64,000 nucleotides of DNA from Lepidostoma basale (GCA_022606425.2 JAHDVF020001567.1:62001-126000), one strand, 5' to 3'. Counted from the stretch's first letter, positions 30,376-40,510 are shown. The notes: generated by a model not told the origin, from the sequence alone. Numbers and translations: made by a program.

Positions 30376-32386
30376 GTAAGTTCTCATACATTCACTCGGT
30401 TAACATATCCATCTATGTGTGCGACTTAACTTCACTCAAAGTAATCCGAAACAAATCAAATAATTTTAATATCAAGTTTGTTCTTTACGTCTGCCGAATT
30501 TTTGTAGAAAACTAATATTAAGTTATTTAATATTTGTTTCTATAAGTTTTTTTTGTTTGTGTGCTAGTGGTTTCATTATTAAACCATGCCATATGTAAAG
30601 GTTTCTTTATTTCAAATTCGTTTTCATGGCATTTTGAATTAACTATTGCCTCAATTTTTTTCTTCATTTTGACTTTGTCTATTCTTGCTCTAACTTGCTA
30701 TTGGTTGTTTCTTCATTTTGTATTTGTCTATTCTCTCTCTATCTTTTATTGCTGAAAGTTAATAACCCTTAGGGTACGGTCACACCGGAGTGCCAGAGTA
30801 GGAGTCAAGACACAGGAGGCTTGTGATCATGCACTGTGACGCGAAGCGCATAGTGTGGCTGGTCCCATAGTATGTCATACGTTGGTTCGGCAGGTGTTCA
30901 TCTTGACTCCTACTCTGGCACTCCGGTGTGGCCGTACTCTCAATGACTTTAACATTTGAAGAAAGTTTACATGCATTCTTCTCTAAGGCTTTTTTCTCTT
31001 CGCCATTGTGGGGTTTCCCTGACATTGTGTCATTTCCAGGGGCGCCGGGTGTTGTAGTAACACCACACGTAGAGGCATCTTCATCGTCCTCAACTCATTT
31101 CTTACATTATTTTAACAATTAACCCTTATAGTCCGGCTGGCTACAATAGCAGTCCACATATATTCTCCGTGTATAACGTGTGATATCCCGTAAATTTACT
31201 AGGACGGATCAAAAGTAAAAATATGTATTATATATTATACTATTATGTATTCTCTGTGATTTAGAGTTAAACTTTCATCCTTTTTGTAATAAGATTTAAT
31301 TTAATTAATTATTTTTTATTGCGTGTCCCATACGGATCACAGTTCGCGGCCAATCATCACACACACAGTTGCATAACCGCCGAGCTACGAAGTGATGGCT
31401 TTTCGTACTGTGTCGGAATCTTTGATTTTAAGTGTGTGTTTACTTAGGGTAACTCTTATATCATTATTAGTTATCAACAGTGCGATGTTTTGGTTTCATA
31501 AATATATTACATTTTCGATGTAATATATTTTAATTTGTTTTCTTAAACTCAAAATGAAACAAAAAAAGTCTGATTATTTTTATAAGATAAAAAATGTGAA
31601 GCATTTGACTACAAAATACAATTTATTTGATATTTTTATGTATTTTGTGTGAATAGTAATTTAATTGTTTACAAGAGCGTTCCGATGTTTCAAATTCTCG
31701 CCGGCCTTTAAGGGTTAATGAAATCTATTAAATATTTATATGTATAGCATCGGTTCTAAATTTTTTTGGTGACAACCCTTTTATATCACTAAATATTTTA
31801 TGGAGCTCTAAAATAATGAAAACCTGGTTTTTTGTTTATTATTTAATTATAAAAATTTAATGAAAATCATCCAAAAATAGGTACATTATAAATTATGCTC
31901 ATTATTTTATTATAAAGTATGCTCCTCGGACCAGCCTTTGAGAACCGCTGGTGTATACGAACTACAGTTTGTTTCTGTTGCTACTTTTGAAATGTTTTAT
32001 TTTTATTTAAACAGGTTTTTAATGATGATGAAGGTGAATACAAGATGGTGCTAGTGGTCCGAAATGATCTGAAAATGGGCAAAGGAAAAGTTGCGGCTCA
32101 GTGTGCACACGCAGCTGTCGGGGCATACATGGCTGCCAGGAAGAAGGACAAGGAGGCCCTGCAGAAGTGGGCTTACACCGGACAAGCCAAGATCGCTCTG
32201 AAGGTGGAATCGGAGGAAGAATTGATGCAGGTGTATGATAATGCTAAAAATGCGGGATTAGTGGCCTCGCTTATCCGTGATGCTGGTCGCACTCAAATAT
32301 CTCCCAACACTAAGACGGTCGTTGGTATTGGTCCAGCTAGTAAAAGTGCGATCGATCGAGTAACAGGAAATTTGAAGTTATATTGA
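30199..32386 (+). CDS. PTRH2: Peptidyl-tRNA hydrolase 2 (PTRH2/Bit1), complete two-exon gene
   Basis: Exons 30199-30375 and 32015-32386 join in phase 0 to 182 residues; human PTRH2 has 179. Residues 13-32 (ASFIAGLACGVCLGLSSFVL) form a membrane anchor followed by Arg-Arg, typical of the mitochondrial outer-membrane form. The Pth2 catalytic domain runs from about residue 70 and contains VVRNDLKMGKGKVAAQCAHA, LIRDAGRTQI and TVVGIGPA, the signature motifs of the family. Pth2 enzymes hydrolyse peptidyl-tRNA released from stalled ribosomes; in vertebrates the protein also acts in anoikis signalling. ATG 30223 (AAAATGG) has a better Kozak context than 30199 and would give 174 residues. The only intron (1.64 kb) carries two MITEs. 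Confidence 0.96.
30774..30937. mobile_element. MITE with 37-bp inverted ends in PTRH2 intron
   Basis: GTACGGTCACACCGGAGTGC (30774) and its inverse GCACTCCGGTGTGGCCGTAC (ending 30937) continue to TCAAGA/TCTTGA, 36 of 37 matching. 164 bp, non-coding, with CpG-rich centre. The superfamily is unclear; no clean target duplication was found. Confidence 0.8.
31749..31953. mobile_element. hAT-like MITE in PTRH2 intron
   Basis: Ends CATCGGTTCTAAA and TTTGAGAACCGCTG, with similar 8-bp flanks (ATGTATAG and GTGTATAC, 6 of 8). CAG.GGTTC.CAAA ends and 8-bp duplications fit hAT. Confidence 0.6.
32015..32386 (+). CDS. PTRH2: PTRH2 exon 2, Pth2 catalytic domain and stop
   Basis: The acceptor TTTAAACAG ends at 32014. 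The exon opens VFNDDEGEYKMVLVVRNDLK and ends RVTGNLKLY then TGA at 32384-32386. Its 113-residue catalytic part is highly conserved and free of interruptions. I could not identify an AATAAA close downstream. Confidence 0.96.
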   Translation, partial: VFNDDEGEYKMVLVVRNDLKMGKGKVAAQCAHAAVGAYMAARKKDKEALQKWAYTGQAKIALKVESEEELMQVYDNAKNAGLVASLIRDAGRTQISPNTKTVVGIGPASKSAIDRVTGNLKLY

Positions 32387-32679
32387 TTGTTATTTTGAAT
32401 GCTTTAAGGACATTTTTTAAAATTGAACAGAGTGACGGAACCTATTACAGTGAGTTATTCGATTTGCTGTTACTAAAGTATATTTTGACACATAAGGCAC
32501 ATTATTTTTTACAGTCGCTTACAGAATAAGTTATTTATTATGGCTATAAATAGTCGTAGCGGATTATAGTTTGTGTGCAATGCATGCAACTGGGTTCAAC
32601 ATTGATGGGTAAATAATAATGTTGTTTTCATATAAATTGATTTCATTTGGAAGAAGAATTTATAACACTGTTTATATAA

Positions 32680-33262
32680 AACTAACTAATTAACCATCAC
32701 GCTGTTTCTCCGGAGGGGTAGGCAGAGAGGATGGATCGCCACATTGTTCTATCCTGGCATAATTCTCGCGCCTCTCCTACATTCAACATGCTTGTCGATT
32801 GTTCCTACTTCGAAGATGGCCGCCTATCAGTAATTGATTGATTTGGTCATGCCATGTCTTCCTTGGCCTCCCTCGACTCCTTTCCCCAATCACATCCAAA
32901 CCATCTTTGTGACCCTTTCTTAATTTTATTTATCAAGCATTCATCCGCCTTATATTCCTTCCTTACTTCATCATTAGATCATTATCATATATTGTTTTTC
33001 CGCACATTCTTCTTAGTGACTTAATTTCTACGGCATTTATCCTACTTTCATCCTTCTGCCAGCTCCAAGCTTCACTTCCATACATAAGGGTCGGGACTAG
33101 AACTCCATTGTGTACCGCCATCTTTGCTTCAATTGATATATTTTTATTTGTGGTAATAACTTTGAGTGCACTATTTATTTTGTTTCCAGCTACATACCGT
33201 CTTCTGATATCTTTCTCCATTTTTCCATCTCTTGTAAACATGCTTCCCAGATAAACAAATTC
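32680..33262 (-). mobile_element. RTE-like LINE 3' end
   Basis: The minus frame has MFTRDGKMEKDIRRRYVAGN, KINSALKVITTNKNISIEAK, LVPTLMYGSEAWSWQKDES and IKSLRRMCGKTIYDND, then the tail blocks and (TTAG)n at 32680. It begins about 300 bp after the PTRH2 stop. Confidence 0.82.
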
Positions 33263-33289
33263 GGTAACTGTTTATATCCTCATTTTTTA

Positions 33290-33425
33290 TTAAATATTTT
33301 ACCCAATATGTTTCGGAGGCGACCTTTAGGTGTAAATATAATAGTTATATTTACACCTTTAGATGAAGGTCACCTCCGAAACATGTGTGATATATTTTTA
33401 TTTATAAGAATTCTTAATAAAAAAT
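33290..33425. repeat. Foldback repeat with GAAACATG arms
   Basis: The minus arm reads GGTCGCCTCC GAAA CATA; the plus arm reads TAGATGAAGGTCACCTCC GAAA CATG TG. Both are inverted around 33345. Outside, TTTTTATTAA and TTAATAAAAAATG match. Confidence 0.65.
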
Positions 33426-33792
33426 GCGGAGATAAACAGTGTTGTAAATTCTCCTTCCAAATTTACAATAGAATTCCACAGTGACGCCATAACCTTAAAT
33501 CAAATGATATTAATTATAATATAAGAGTATTTTTAAACAAATTCAAAATATTGATTTTTTTTACACGAGTTTAATTATCTCCTTCAAAACATTTTGTAAT
33601 TTGAATAACTTTTTATAAAAACAGTGTAAGAATAATAAAATATTTGTGATAATCAATATTAAAAAAAAAAAGCTTTTATGTCTCACTCTATAAATATTGT
33701 TATGTGTCATTGGTTGATGTGGTATTAATTAACTTTGTTGTTCTAAAATTGTAAATAATATAATAGATACAAATAAAATATAGAGAATTGTT

Positions 33793-33980
33793 TTCTTTTT
33801 ATATACTTTGTACACAACACTAACTATTAAAAAAATTAAAATTAAATATCAGACATGTTTCGGACAACCCAGTCCTTCCTCAGTGATATTATAAAGATAT
33901 TTAAAATATTATAAAATTGTTTACAAATATGATCAGCTTTGACAGATGTTATAAAAGCAAAGTATATAAAAAAGAAAAGA
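33793..33980. repeat. Foldback repeat containing the best hammerhead-like motif
   Basis: Outer inverted ends TTCTTTTTATATACTTTGTA and AAAGTATATAAAAAAGAA enclose the motif at 33845-33890. It is a relative of 20255-20385. Confidence 0.7.
33845..33890 (-). ncRNA. Hammerhead-ribozyme-like motif, complete core
   Basis: On the minus strand: stem I AATATCA (33890-33884), CTGAGGA (33883-33877, fits CUGANGA), one unpaired A, stem II GGAC/GTCC (33875-33872, 33865-33862; loop TGGGTT), GAAA (33861-33858), palindromic stem III CATG (33857-33854), TC (33853-33852), stem I TGATATT (33851-33845), 7 bp perfect. Every conserved position of a type I hammerhead is present; the predicted cleavage is after the C at 33852. 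The unpaired A before stem II is unusual, and the 4-nt stem III would favour a dimeric form. Confidence 0.6.
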
Positions 33981-34117
33981 AAACATCTACAACACAAAGT
34001 ATGGCGAACATAGAAGTAACTAAATACACAAAGTTATAGGTATGTATATTTATTTATTGTTAACTGATTAATTTGAAACACTTATGAATTCACAATTTAT
34101 TATATTCATTTTTATAA

Positions 34118-34245
34118 ATCTGTCGCGACAGCTGTTTCGCTAAACGATATTGGCATTAACAGGTGTTACAATCAACAGCTGATTGTAACACCTGATGATG
34201 CCAACAATGGTTGGCTAAACAGTTGTCGTGACAATTTCATAGATA
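34118..34245. repeat. Foldback repeat with hammerhead-like arms
   Basis: Left arm on minus: GTAACAC CTGTTAA T GCCAAT ... GAAA CAGCTG TC GCGACA. Right arm on plus: GTAACAC CTGATGA T GCCAAC AATG GTTGGC TAAA CAGTTG TC GTGACA. The two arms are inverted around AATCAACAGCTGATT. Confidence 0.75.
34181..34233 (+). ncRNA. Hammerhead-ribozyme-like motif, G12-mutated
   Basis: CTGATGA 34192-34198, unpaired T, stem II GCCAAC/GTTGGC (34200-34205, 34210-34215), TAAA in place of GAAA, CAGTTG, TC 34226-34227, then GTGACA pairing with TGT..CAC upstream with a 2-nt bulge. The G to T change at the GAAA start should abolish cleavage. Confidence 0.5.
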
Positions 34246-34489
34246 CTGCATATTGAAATATTAATATTATAACAGTTCCAAATTAAACAGTTAATTATGT
34301 AAATATCTATATCAATTGTTTAGTATTGTTACATTTGTTATTAATCACACCCTAGCCATATCACTACCATAATGTATTCCATCTGAAACCATTTATATTT
34401 GTAATGTTTTGATTATTGTTTCTTGAAAAATTGTGTGAAATTCCATATTAACAATTTAATATTGATGAAAAAGTCTGTTTTCTTTAAGT

Positions 34490-34580
34490 TTTGTTATATT
34501 TTATGGGAGTGACATGCTTCATCACTTAATTATATTTTTTTCATTATCAAATGTCACCCATATAAAATATAATAAATAAA
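34490..34580. repeat. Foldback family E copy
   Basis: TATATTTTATGGGAGTGACATG at 34495 and its inverse TTGTCATTTGA-like GTCACCCATATAAAATATAAT at 34551 enclose CTTCATCACTTAATT. Part of the family whose minus strand carries GAAACATGTC in other copies. Confidence 0.5.
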
Positions 34581-34674
34581 TAAATAAAACAGATGCTTGG
34601 ATCAATATTTAGTAGTTCTGTTTTAAATATTATGGGGTATAATAAAAATTAGATGTCTTGTTTAAATTCAATGG

Positions 34675-34995
34675 ACCAACAACAACAACAAACTAGCACG
34701 CCGTTTCTCCGCAGGAGTAGGCAGAGAGAATGGACCGCCACACCGCTCTATCCTAACATACCTCTCTAGCTTCCTCCACATTCATACAGTGAGTCATACA
34801 CGCACGTATATCTTCCGGTATCTGACATGACCAACCTTTAAAATTGGATTAATTTGGTCATGCCATGTTTTCCTTGGTCTACCTCAACTCCGTACTTCAT
34901 TTACATCGTTAACGTATACTTTTTTAACCATTCTTTCTTCACCCAAGCGCTCCATATGTCGGAACCAACGCAGCGATCCTTTCATAATTTTAATT
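34675..34995 (-). mobile_element. RTE-like LINE 3' end, (TTG)n tail
   Basis: The minus strand has GSLRWFRHMERLG-, WHDQINP- and TRCMNVEEARE-like codons; the tail is TTGTTGTTGTTGG at 34676. Confidence 0.72.
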
Positions 34996-34999
34996 TTAA

Positions 35000-35565
35000 T
35001 TTCAATGGACCATTATTTTATTACATTTATTTTTAACACTTCTTCCATAATACGTAACTAAAAATGCAAGATTTATATATAAATTAGCTCAACAATCTCA
35101 AATGTGAATGATTACCGTTTTCCTTCTAAATTTCAAAAAGGTTTTATTAATTTATTATATAATATATTGTGAATTGGTACTCATTCAATTATGTAAAATC
35201 TACTTTATAGTTATTTTTGGACAAATGCTATAAGAATTGAGTAATTGACCATTTGCTTAAATATATACAACCTATCAACAATATATTTACAAAACATAAC
35301 AATCTTTCAATATACACAACCTATCACAACTATATGTTAACACAACCTATCACAACTATTCATTTATACAATCTATCCCCAATATGTTAAGTTGCTTATA
35401 AAATATTTGTTATTCACTAATATTATACAGATTATTAAATCATTTATATTTCAAAAGTTATTTCCTTGAATCAATTATATTAATTGTTTCTCTGCATACA
35501 TAGAAAACATCATTCATTAATAAATCTAAATTAAAATTAGAATTAAACACTTTTAAAACGTTGTA
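35000..35565. other. AT-rich intergenic sequence with a loose CAACCTATCACAA motif
   Basis: ACAACCTATCACAACTAT and variants recur four to five times at 35265-35385 with irregular spacing. Nothing else recognised. Confidence 0.4.
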
Positions 35566-35590
35566 TAAAACCACTTTATTTTGAGTCAGG

Positions 35591-35635
35591 AACGCCAACC
35601 GGTTTCACTCTGTAACGAGCTTCGTCAGGGCTATA
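35591..35635 (-). ncRNA. Hammerhead-ribozyme-like motif, left arm
   Basis: Minus strand: CTGACGA (35628-35622), A, stem II GCTC/GAGT with loop GTTACA, GAAA (35606-35603), CCGG (35602-35599), TT, then GGC pairing with GCC before the core. The cleavage triplet would be GTT, allowed by the UH rule. Confidence 0.5.
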
Positions 35636-35666
35636 CACAAGTAGTTTGTGTAAATAAGTAGTTTGT

Positions 35667-35713
35667 GTATAGCCCTGACGAAGCTGGTTACACAGTGAAA
35701 CCGGTTGGCGCTT
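35667..35713 (+). ncRNA. Hammerhead-ribozyme-like motif, right arm
   Basis: Plus strand: GCC, CTGACGA (35675-35681), A, stem II GCTG/CAGT (35683-35686, 35693-35696), GAAA (35697-35700), CCGG, TT, GGCG. Compared with the left arm the inner pair of stem II is G-C in place of C-G, a compensatory change. Confidence 0.5.
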
Positions 35714-35759
35714 CTGACTCATAATAAAGTGGTTTTATAAATCGTTTTAAAAGTGTTTA

Positions 35760-36234
35760 ATTCTAATTTTGAATATGTCAAACCAACAAGTAATAGCTTC
35801 TTTCCAAAATCTAAATTATTTCATATAATACACCAAAGAGAGTATCATATTACTATTGTACTATTTTTTTTAGCGCTTTTTTACAATTTTTATTTATTTT
35901 TGATTTTACTTCAAAACGATTAACTAAACAGTTTTTTTAAACCACTCTGATGAATTGTATTTAATAATAAAAAAATAAGGCCTTCGTACTACAAATTTCT
36001 GAAATAATTCATTTTGATTACTTCAAAACTGTTCAACTGTTGAGTTATTTATTGATATTTTATATATTATTCCGTAAATAAAAGTCATGACTAAATATAT
36101 TCAAAACATGTCATAGCAGTGTATCATATATTTTCAATTTAAGTCCTTTTTTCATTTGATTCTATATACTTATTATCCATTAGACTTTTTTTACACTTCC
36201 ATTCTTCTTTATTTTCAACCTAGACAAAAGCCTC
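35760..36234. other. AT-rich intergenic sequence with no recognised feature
   Basis: Homopolymer-rich sequence with no shared repeat or supported frame. Confidence 0.4.
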
Positions 36235-36545
36235 CTCACGTCAATTTGTCTTGTGCAGACTGCAGGTTATTCCGACATGTCTGTTCAGGTCATCCTTCCT
36301 GTACTTATCTTTGCCGTCCACGGTTTCCAAGTCAGCAGTCTTCTTGTCCATTTTTCGTCAGAGTTTCTGGCCACTTGTCACTTTAGAGTCGCTACCTGGT
36401 GGATGATGACTTTTGTTTTTTCTCTCACCGTATCGTTTCCACTGTCTCTTAGGCTTATTCCTAACATGGCTCTTTGGGTCACTCGTAGTTTCTCAGCACT
36501 TTGTTTGGACAATGTTATAGTTTCGAGGCCATAAGTAACAACTGG
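36235..36545 (-). mobile_element. RTE-like LINE 3' fragment
   Basis: The minus strand reads TYGLETITLSKQSAEKLRVT, QRAMLGISLRDS, EKTKVIIHQVATLK, then DEKWTRRLLTWKPW, as in the GHVAR-type RTE C-terminus. Stops and indels throughout. Confidence 0.68.
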
Positions 36546-37027
36546 CAGCAACTTCCATTATGCTCAGTGTTTTTAAATGTAATCAATATATGTAAATGGT
36601 AAATTAATTGATGCTATAAAAATACTAAATATTACTTGTGGAGATATTATAAATCTTTTTCTAAGATGTTAATTTCAACAATACAAAGTCAGTTGTGTTT
36701 AGATAAATTTTCTTTTCTTCATATATATGTGTTTATTTTTTAATAAAAAAAATACATTTATTTTTTGGATTGTTTTTTTAAAATCAGTCAACCATTTTCT
36801 ATTTCAATAATGATATAACATGGATAAATATTGAAAAAGACCAAATTTTTTGTAAATATTTTTTTTAATGGGAATTAAATATTTTGTGATTACTGTAAAT
36901 CTGTTCTGAAACAATAAATACATTTTATACATTAATAATTGTTTTATTTCGAATTCATCTGTCAGTTTTTTTAAATATTGGAAGCGGAACATTGAGAAAT
37001 CGCAACTTTTTCCATAAAGTTAATCTA

Positions 37028-37180
37028 AAACTAGCTTACTAAGCATCACGCCGTTTCTTGGAGGGGTAGGCAGAGAGGATGGACCGCCATACTGTTCTGT
37101 TCTGAAATATTCTCTAGTTTCCTCTACATTCATACATCGTAACATGCACGCTCGTCGATTTTTTCTACTACGAATGTTAA
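37028..37180 (-). mobile_element. RTE-like LINE 3' tail fragment
   Basis: The terminal block and RACMLRCMNVEE-like codons on the minus strand, ending abruptly at 37180. Confidence 0.68.
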
Positions 37181-37960
37181 TCCTATGTATAATATAAATG
37201 TAATTTTTTTGACATATAGAGGAAAAGCTTCCGTGAAATCAATGAATACGTATTTTACAAAAGATTTTTTTAATCTATGGTAATTTCACAAAGTAAAATT
37301 TACAATATCCTGTTGGGTAAGTACTTGAAAGTATTGTAGAAAAGATTTTATTACGCAAGTACGAGTAGGTACCCGCGCTGCCATTTTGTGTACATAAAAC
37401 CTTCACATCTTTAACCTTTGACATAAATTTGAATGGAAATATTTCCCGTCTATATTATGAGGAAAAACCTAAACGTAACGATGCTGTTATGAAAATGGCG
37501 TTTGCTTTTATCGATAAATAATATGCCATTTCGGGACATGCCTCATAAAAAATACACGCTCCACTTTGGAATGCAAACAAGATTTATGGTGCCACTTATG
37601 ATATATGTTTAAATGTGATGTACGCCGGTACGATCCGCCATATTTCTTGCGTATTTTGACATTGCTGGAAAAACGATTAATGGGTTATATTCCGTACAGC
37701 TTCGAGGGAGAGCGAAGGTCACGTTATCTCTAAGTTCAAGGCTCCTGGATGCCTTGAAGCGATTTTTTCGCAAGTATAACACCCTGAAAAACTTCGAATG
37801 AAGAAGTTAAGGTATAGAATTACATTTTACAGAGTCATGGGCGGTTTCGTGGGTCGATATGGGATATTATTTATCTCGCAAATACAAAATACTGGGAAAA
37901 AGTTAAGGAAATATGCGAAATTTTCAATTTATTTGATAAACTTAAGGCGTTATTCTTACA
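37181..37960. other. Intergenic sequence with no recognised feature
   Basis: No supported frame and no repeat shared with the rest of the window. Confidence 0.35.
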
Positions 37961-37967
37961 GATTCAA

Positions 37968-38790
37968 TCCTTCTTCTTCTTTTTCTTCCTTGTTGTAGAC
38001 CGATTTGGTATGTTCTCCAGAGTGTTGCTCCTCCTGTAAGGTAGATTCCCAGCTGTCCTTCCATCTTTTAGGACGTCTTCCACGAGAGTCCCATGAGGCT
38101 GATTATGCAATGCAATATAGGGGAGTCTGGTGGTGTTCATTCTTTGAACATGACTGTACCAGTCCCTTTTTCGCTGTCTGCTCCATCTTATAATATCTTC
38201 AAGATCACATAATCTCTCTTATTCTGGTGTTCCTCACGCAATCTCTCAGTGTCTTGCCTGCTATCGTCCTCATTGTCTTCATTTCGGAAGTCCTCAAAAC
38301 TTGTTTGATCCTTACGGTGTCTGCTCTTGCTTCGACGCCATATGTTATTGTTGGTCTTACGCATGCTTTATAGATTCTCATCTTACTCTTAATGGCTATG
38401 TCTTTGTTTTTACATATTGTGGATTTTAGAGCGCCAGAGATTACAGCTGCCTTGTTTATTTGAGCTTGTATTTCTTCCCGCAGATCAGCTCCTCCCACCA
38501 GGTCTAGGCCTAGATAGTTGAAGGTCCTGACCTGTTCTATGGGTTGATTTTCTATAACCAGGTTACATGTTTTGGGTGTTTTGGAAAAGGTCATACATTT
38601 TGTTTTTTCGATAGAGATCGTCATGTTGTGTTTCTTACAGGCGTGATGTAGTCTGTCTAGCATTTTTTGTAAGTCATTATTGTTTTCAGCTATGATTATA
38701 GCATCGTCTGCATAACAGACCACGTTGACAATTTGTTCTCCCATCCTATATCCCAGTTGTAGCGATTGGGTCTTCTCTCTAAGTTTGTTT
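37968..38790 (-). mobile_element. RTE-like LINE, RT end to 3' tail
   Basis: The minus frame is open for about 190 codons: GYRMGEQIVNVVCYADDAII (YADD catalytic motif), KKHNMTISIEKTKCMTFSK, RTFNYLGLDLVGG, MRIYKACVRPTITYGVEARA, MKTMRTIAGKTLRD. Stops near 38205 and a GAAGAAGAAG tail follow at 37968. The LINE sequence gives way to an oppositely oriented LINE 3' end at about 38795. Confidence 0.85.
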
Positions 38791-38799
38791 TCACTTCGA

Positions 38800-39200
38800 A
38801 GCAATGGGCATCTCATAACCCATTTCTTTAGATTAATCAGGGGATATTTCGAGAACTCGGCCGTGCTGGAGGATGTAAGTCTTTTTGCCCCTGATATATA
38901 TTTCCGGCCGCCAGAACCAATCTGCCTCTGGTGACACCGGTGGGAAGAGCAATTAGTCTGCTGAACGCTGTCTTCTCGGAGATCGTCGTCTTTCATATCA
39001 GTGAAGGTACGTTCAGGGGACAAATACTCTTGACATTAGAAAGTATATTTTCTTCCTAATGTCGAACCATCTCTAATGCGTTCCTGGTATTATGTTGTAT
39101 TTTTATAATATTTTATCTGTACTCAATAGACGCCTTAAACATTTTGCTGTTTGTAATGTCTTTTGAGTTAATAAACTGATTTGATTTGATTTGATTATTG
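38800..39200 (+). mobile_element. Jockey/CR1-like LINE 3' end
   Basis: RGYFENSAVLEDV, PEPICLW-region and EIVVFHISEGTFRGQIL traces, then AATAAACTGATTTGATTTGA. Confidence 0.72.
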
Positions 39201-39654
39201 ATGAATTGTATTACATTGTGGCAATTTAGTGATTGGAAAGAGAAGGCAATTGAAAAATAAAACAACAAATGACTCTGGTCTTAAATGGAATATGCAAATT
39301 CAAATGGCAACATTTTTTTATACGCTCAGATAAAACATTTGTTTTCAAAAGTGGATAATTACTGGCTAGGAGACAAAATAATACTACATTATTATATTTG
39401 AAGCAATTGGGATTCGAGATCAAAACAATTCCATTTCTGAAAAAACTAATAAAATGCAAAGATATTTACCCGCAGATCAGGGGTTTCCAACCCTTATGCT
39501 ACTACGCCCCCCGAATTTTTTTCCACTCCTCCTTATCATATTTTTTTAATAGTCATAATAATAAAAACTTTTTTAAAATATTTTTTTAAAAATTACAATT
39601 AACATAATAATAATGATTGGATGAATGGCGATTTTCCGGCGCCATAAAGCCGGA

Positions 39655-39825
39655 CCCCCCCAGCTAAGGGAAGGTGACCCCTACAGAAAAACACATCAGA
39701 GAAGCCAACGAGAAACCACCCTGATTACCTTTTCCCAGGATATTCACTATGGCGAGAAAGGTTCGCCGAGGTGATCGCCAACGTTGGGGGGACCCGACAG
39801 GGCACTTGAAGAAGAAGAATAACAT
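39655..39825 (+). mobile_element. RTE-like LINE 3' tail fragment (NVGGTR type)
   Basis: KVRRGDRQRWGDPTGHLKK in one frame equals GTTCGCCGAGGTGATCGCCA, ACGTTGGGGGGACCCGACAG, then CACTTGAAGAAGAAG, as at 55430-55470. Confidence 0.7.
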
Positions 39826-39887
39826 AATAATAACAAGGTTACACTATAACATATACGTTCATGTTTATTTATTTTTATCATTTAAAC

Positions 39888-40207
39888 CAGTGGTTCCCAA
39901 ATTTGTTTGTCCCGTGGACCCCCTGCTGATTTATTTTATTTTGTGTAGACCCCCTACTTTTTCAAATGAGTTTTTGAAGCTGACACAGAGCAAAATTAGG
40001 CCAATAGAAAAAAAAATCTGTAATTCGTTGTCATTTGTGATTGGATTTTCCCGAATGAGCTAAAAAAAAGGTCGCCGTAAGCCTTGCGCTATGGGGACTC
40101 TCAGGGGAGATCCTCAAAGACCCCCAAATCCATTTTAATTTTCTACGGACTCTCTGAATGATCGCAGGGACCCCCGGGGTCCATCCGAACCACTTTGGGA
40201 ACCAACG
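39888..40207. mobile_element. hAT-like MITE nested in the 39478 element
   Basis: Ends CAGTGGTTCCCAAAT and CTTTGGGAACCAACG; 8-bp flanks ATTTAAAC (39880-39887) and ATTTAAAT (40208-40215). It contains the GTGGACCCCCTGCTG and CTCTGAATGATCGCAGGGACC blocks typical of such elements. Confidence 0.75.
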
Positions 40208-40510
40208 ATTTAAATCATGCGAGGATTGTTGTTGATCGGCACAAAGTTTATCAAATCTTGGGAGCAACGTGGAGAGTGCTACTTCTATCTCCTTTTCGAC
40301 TACTAACCTGGCTCCATATTTTTTGGTTTTCACTACTGTTACGTTATGTCGTATAGTAAATAAAAAACTTCACATCGTAACGGTTTCGATATGAAGATTT
40401 ATTTATCTTTAGATATAATGGTATAAAAAATATATTTTTAATAAAAATTAAATTTGGCGCCTCCCCTGGCAACAGAACGCGTCTCCAGGTTGGAAACCGC
40501 TGCCGTAGAT

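Larger units (their letters stand above)
35566..35755. repeat. Foldback repeat, two hammerhead-like arms facing each other
   Basis: Inverted ends TAAAACCACTTTATTTTGAG and ATAATAAAGTGGTTTTATA; inner arms read GAAACCGGTTGGCG. A single-armed relative lies at 60637-60750. A central TAGTTTGTGTAAATAAG spacer is duplicated. Confidence 0.8.
39478..40502. mobile_element. hAT-like non-autonomous element with nested insertions
   Basis: Ends CAGGGGTTTCCAACC and GGTTGGAAACCGCTG, flanked by 8-bp near-duplicates CCGCAGAT (39470-39477) and CCGTAGAT (40503-40510). Inside lie an RTE tail (39655-39825) and a second hAT-like MITE (39888-40207). Confidence 0.72.

Noticed and set aside
38205..39023. 272-codon minus-strand frame taken as one protein
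   Set aside because: It joins two elements: RTE coding sequence up to about 38790 and the antisense of a different LINE 3' end beyond it.
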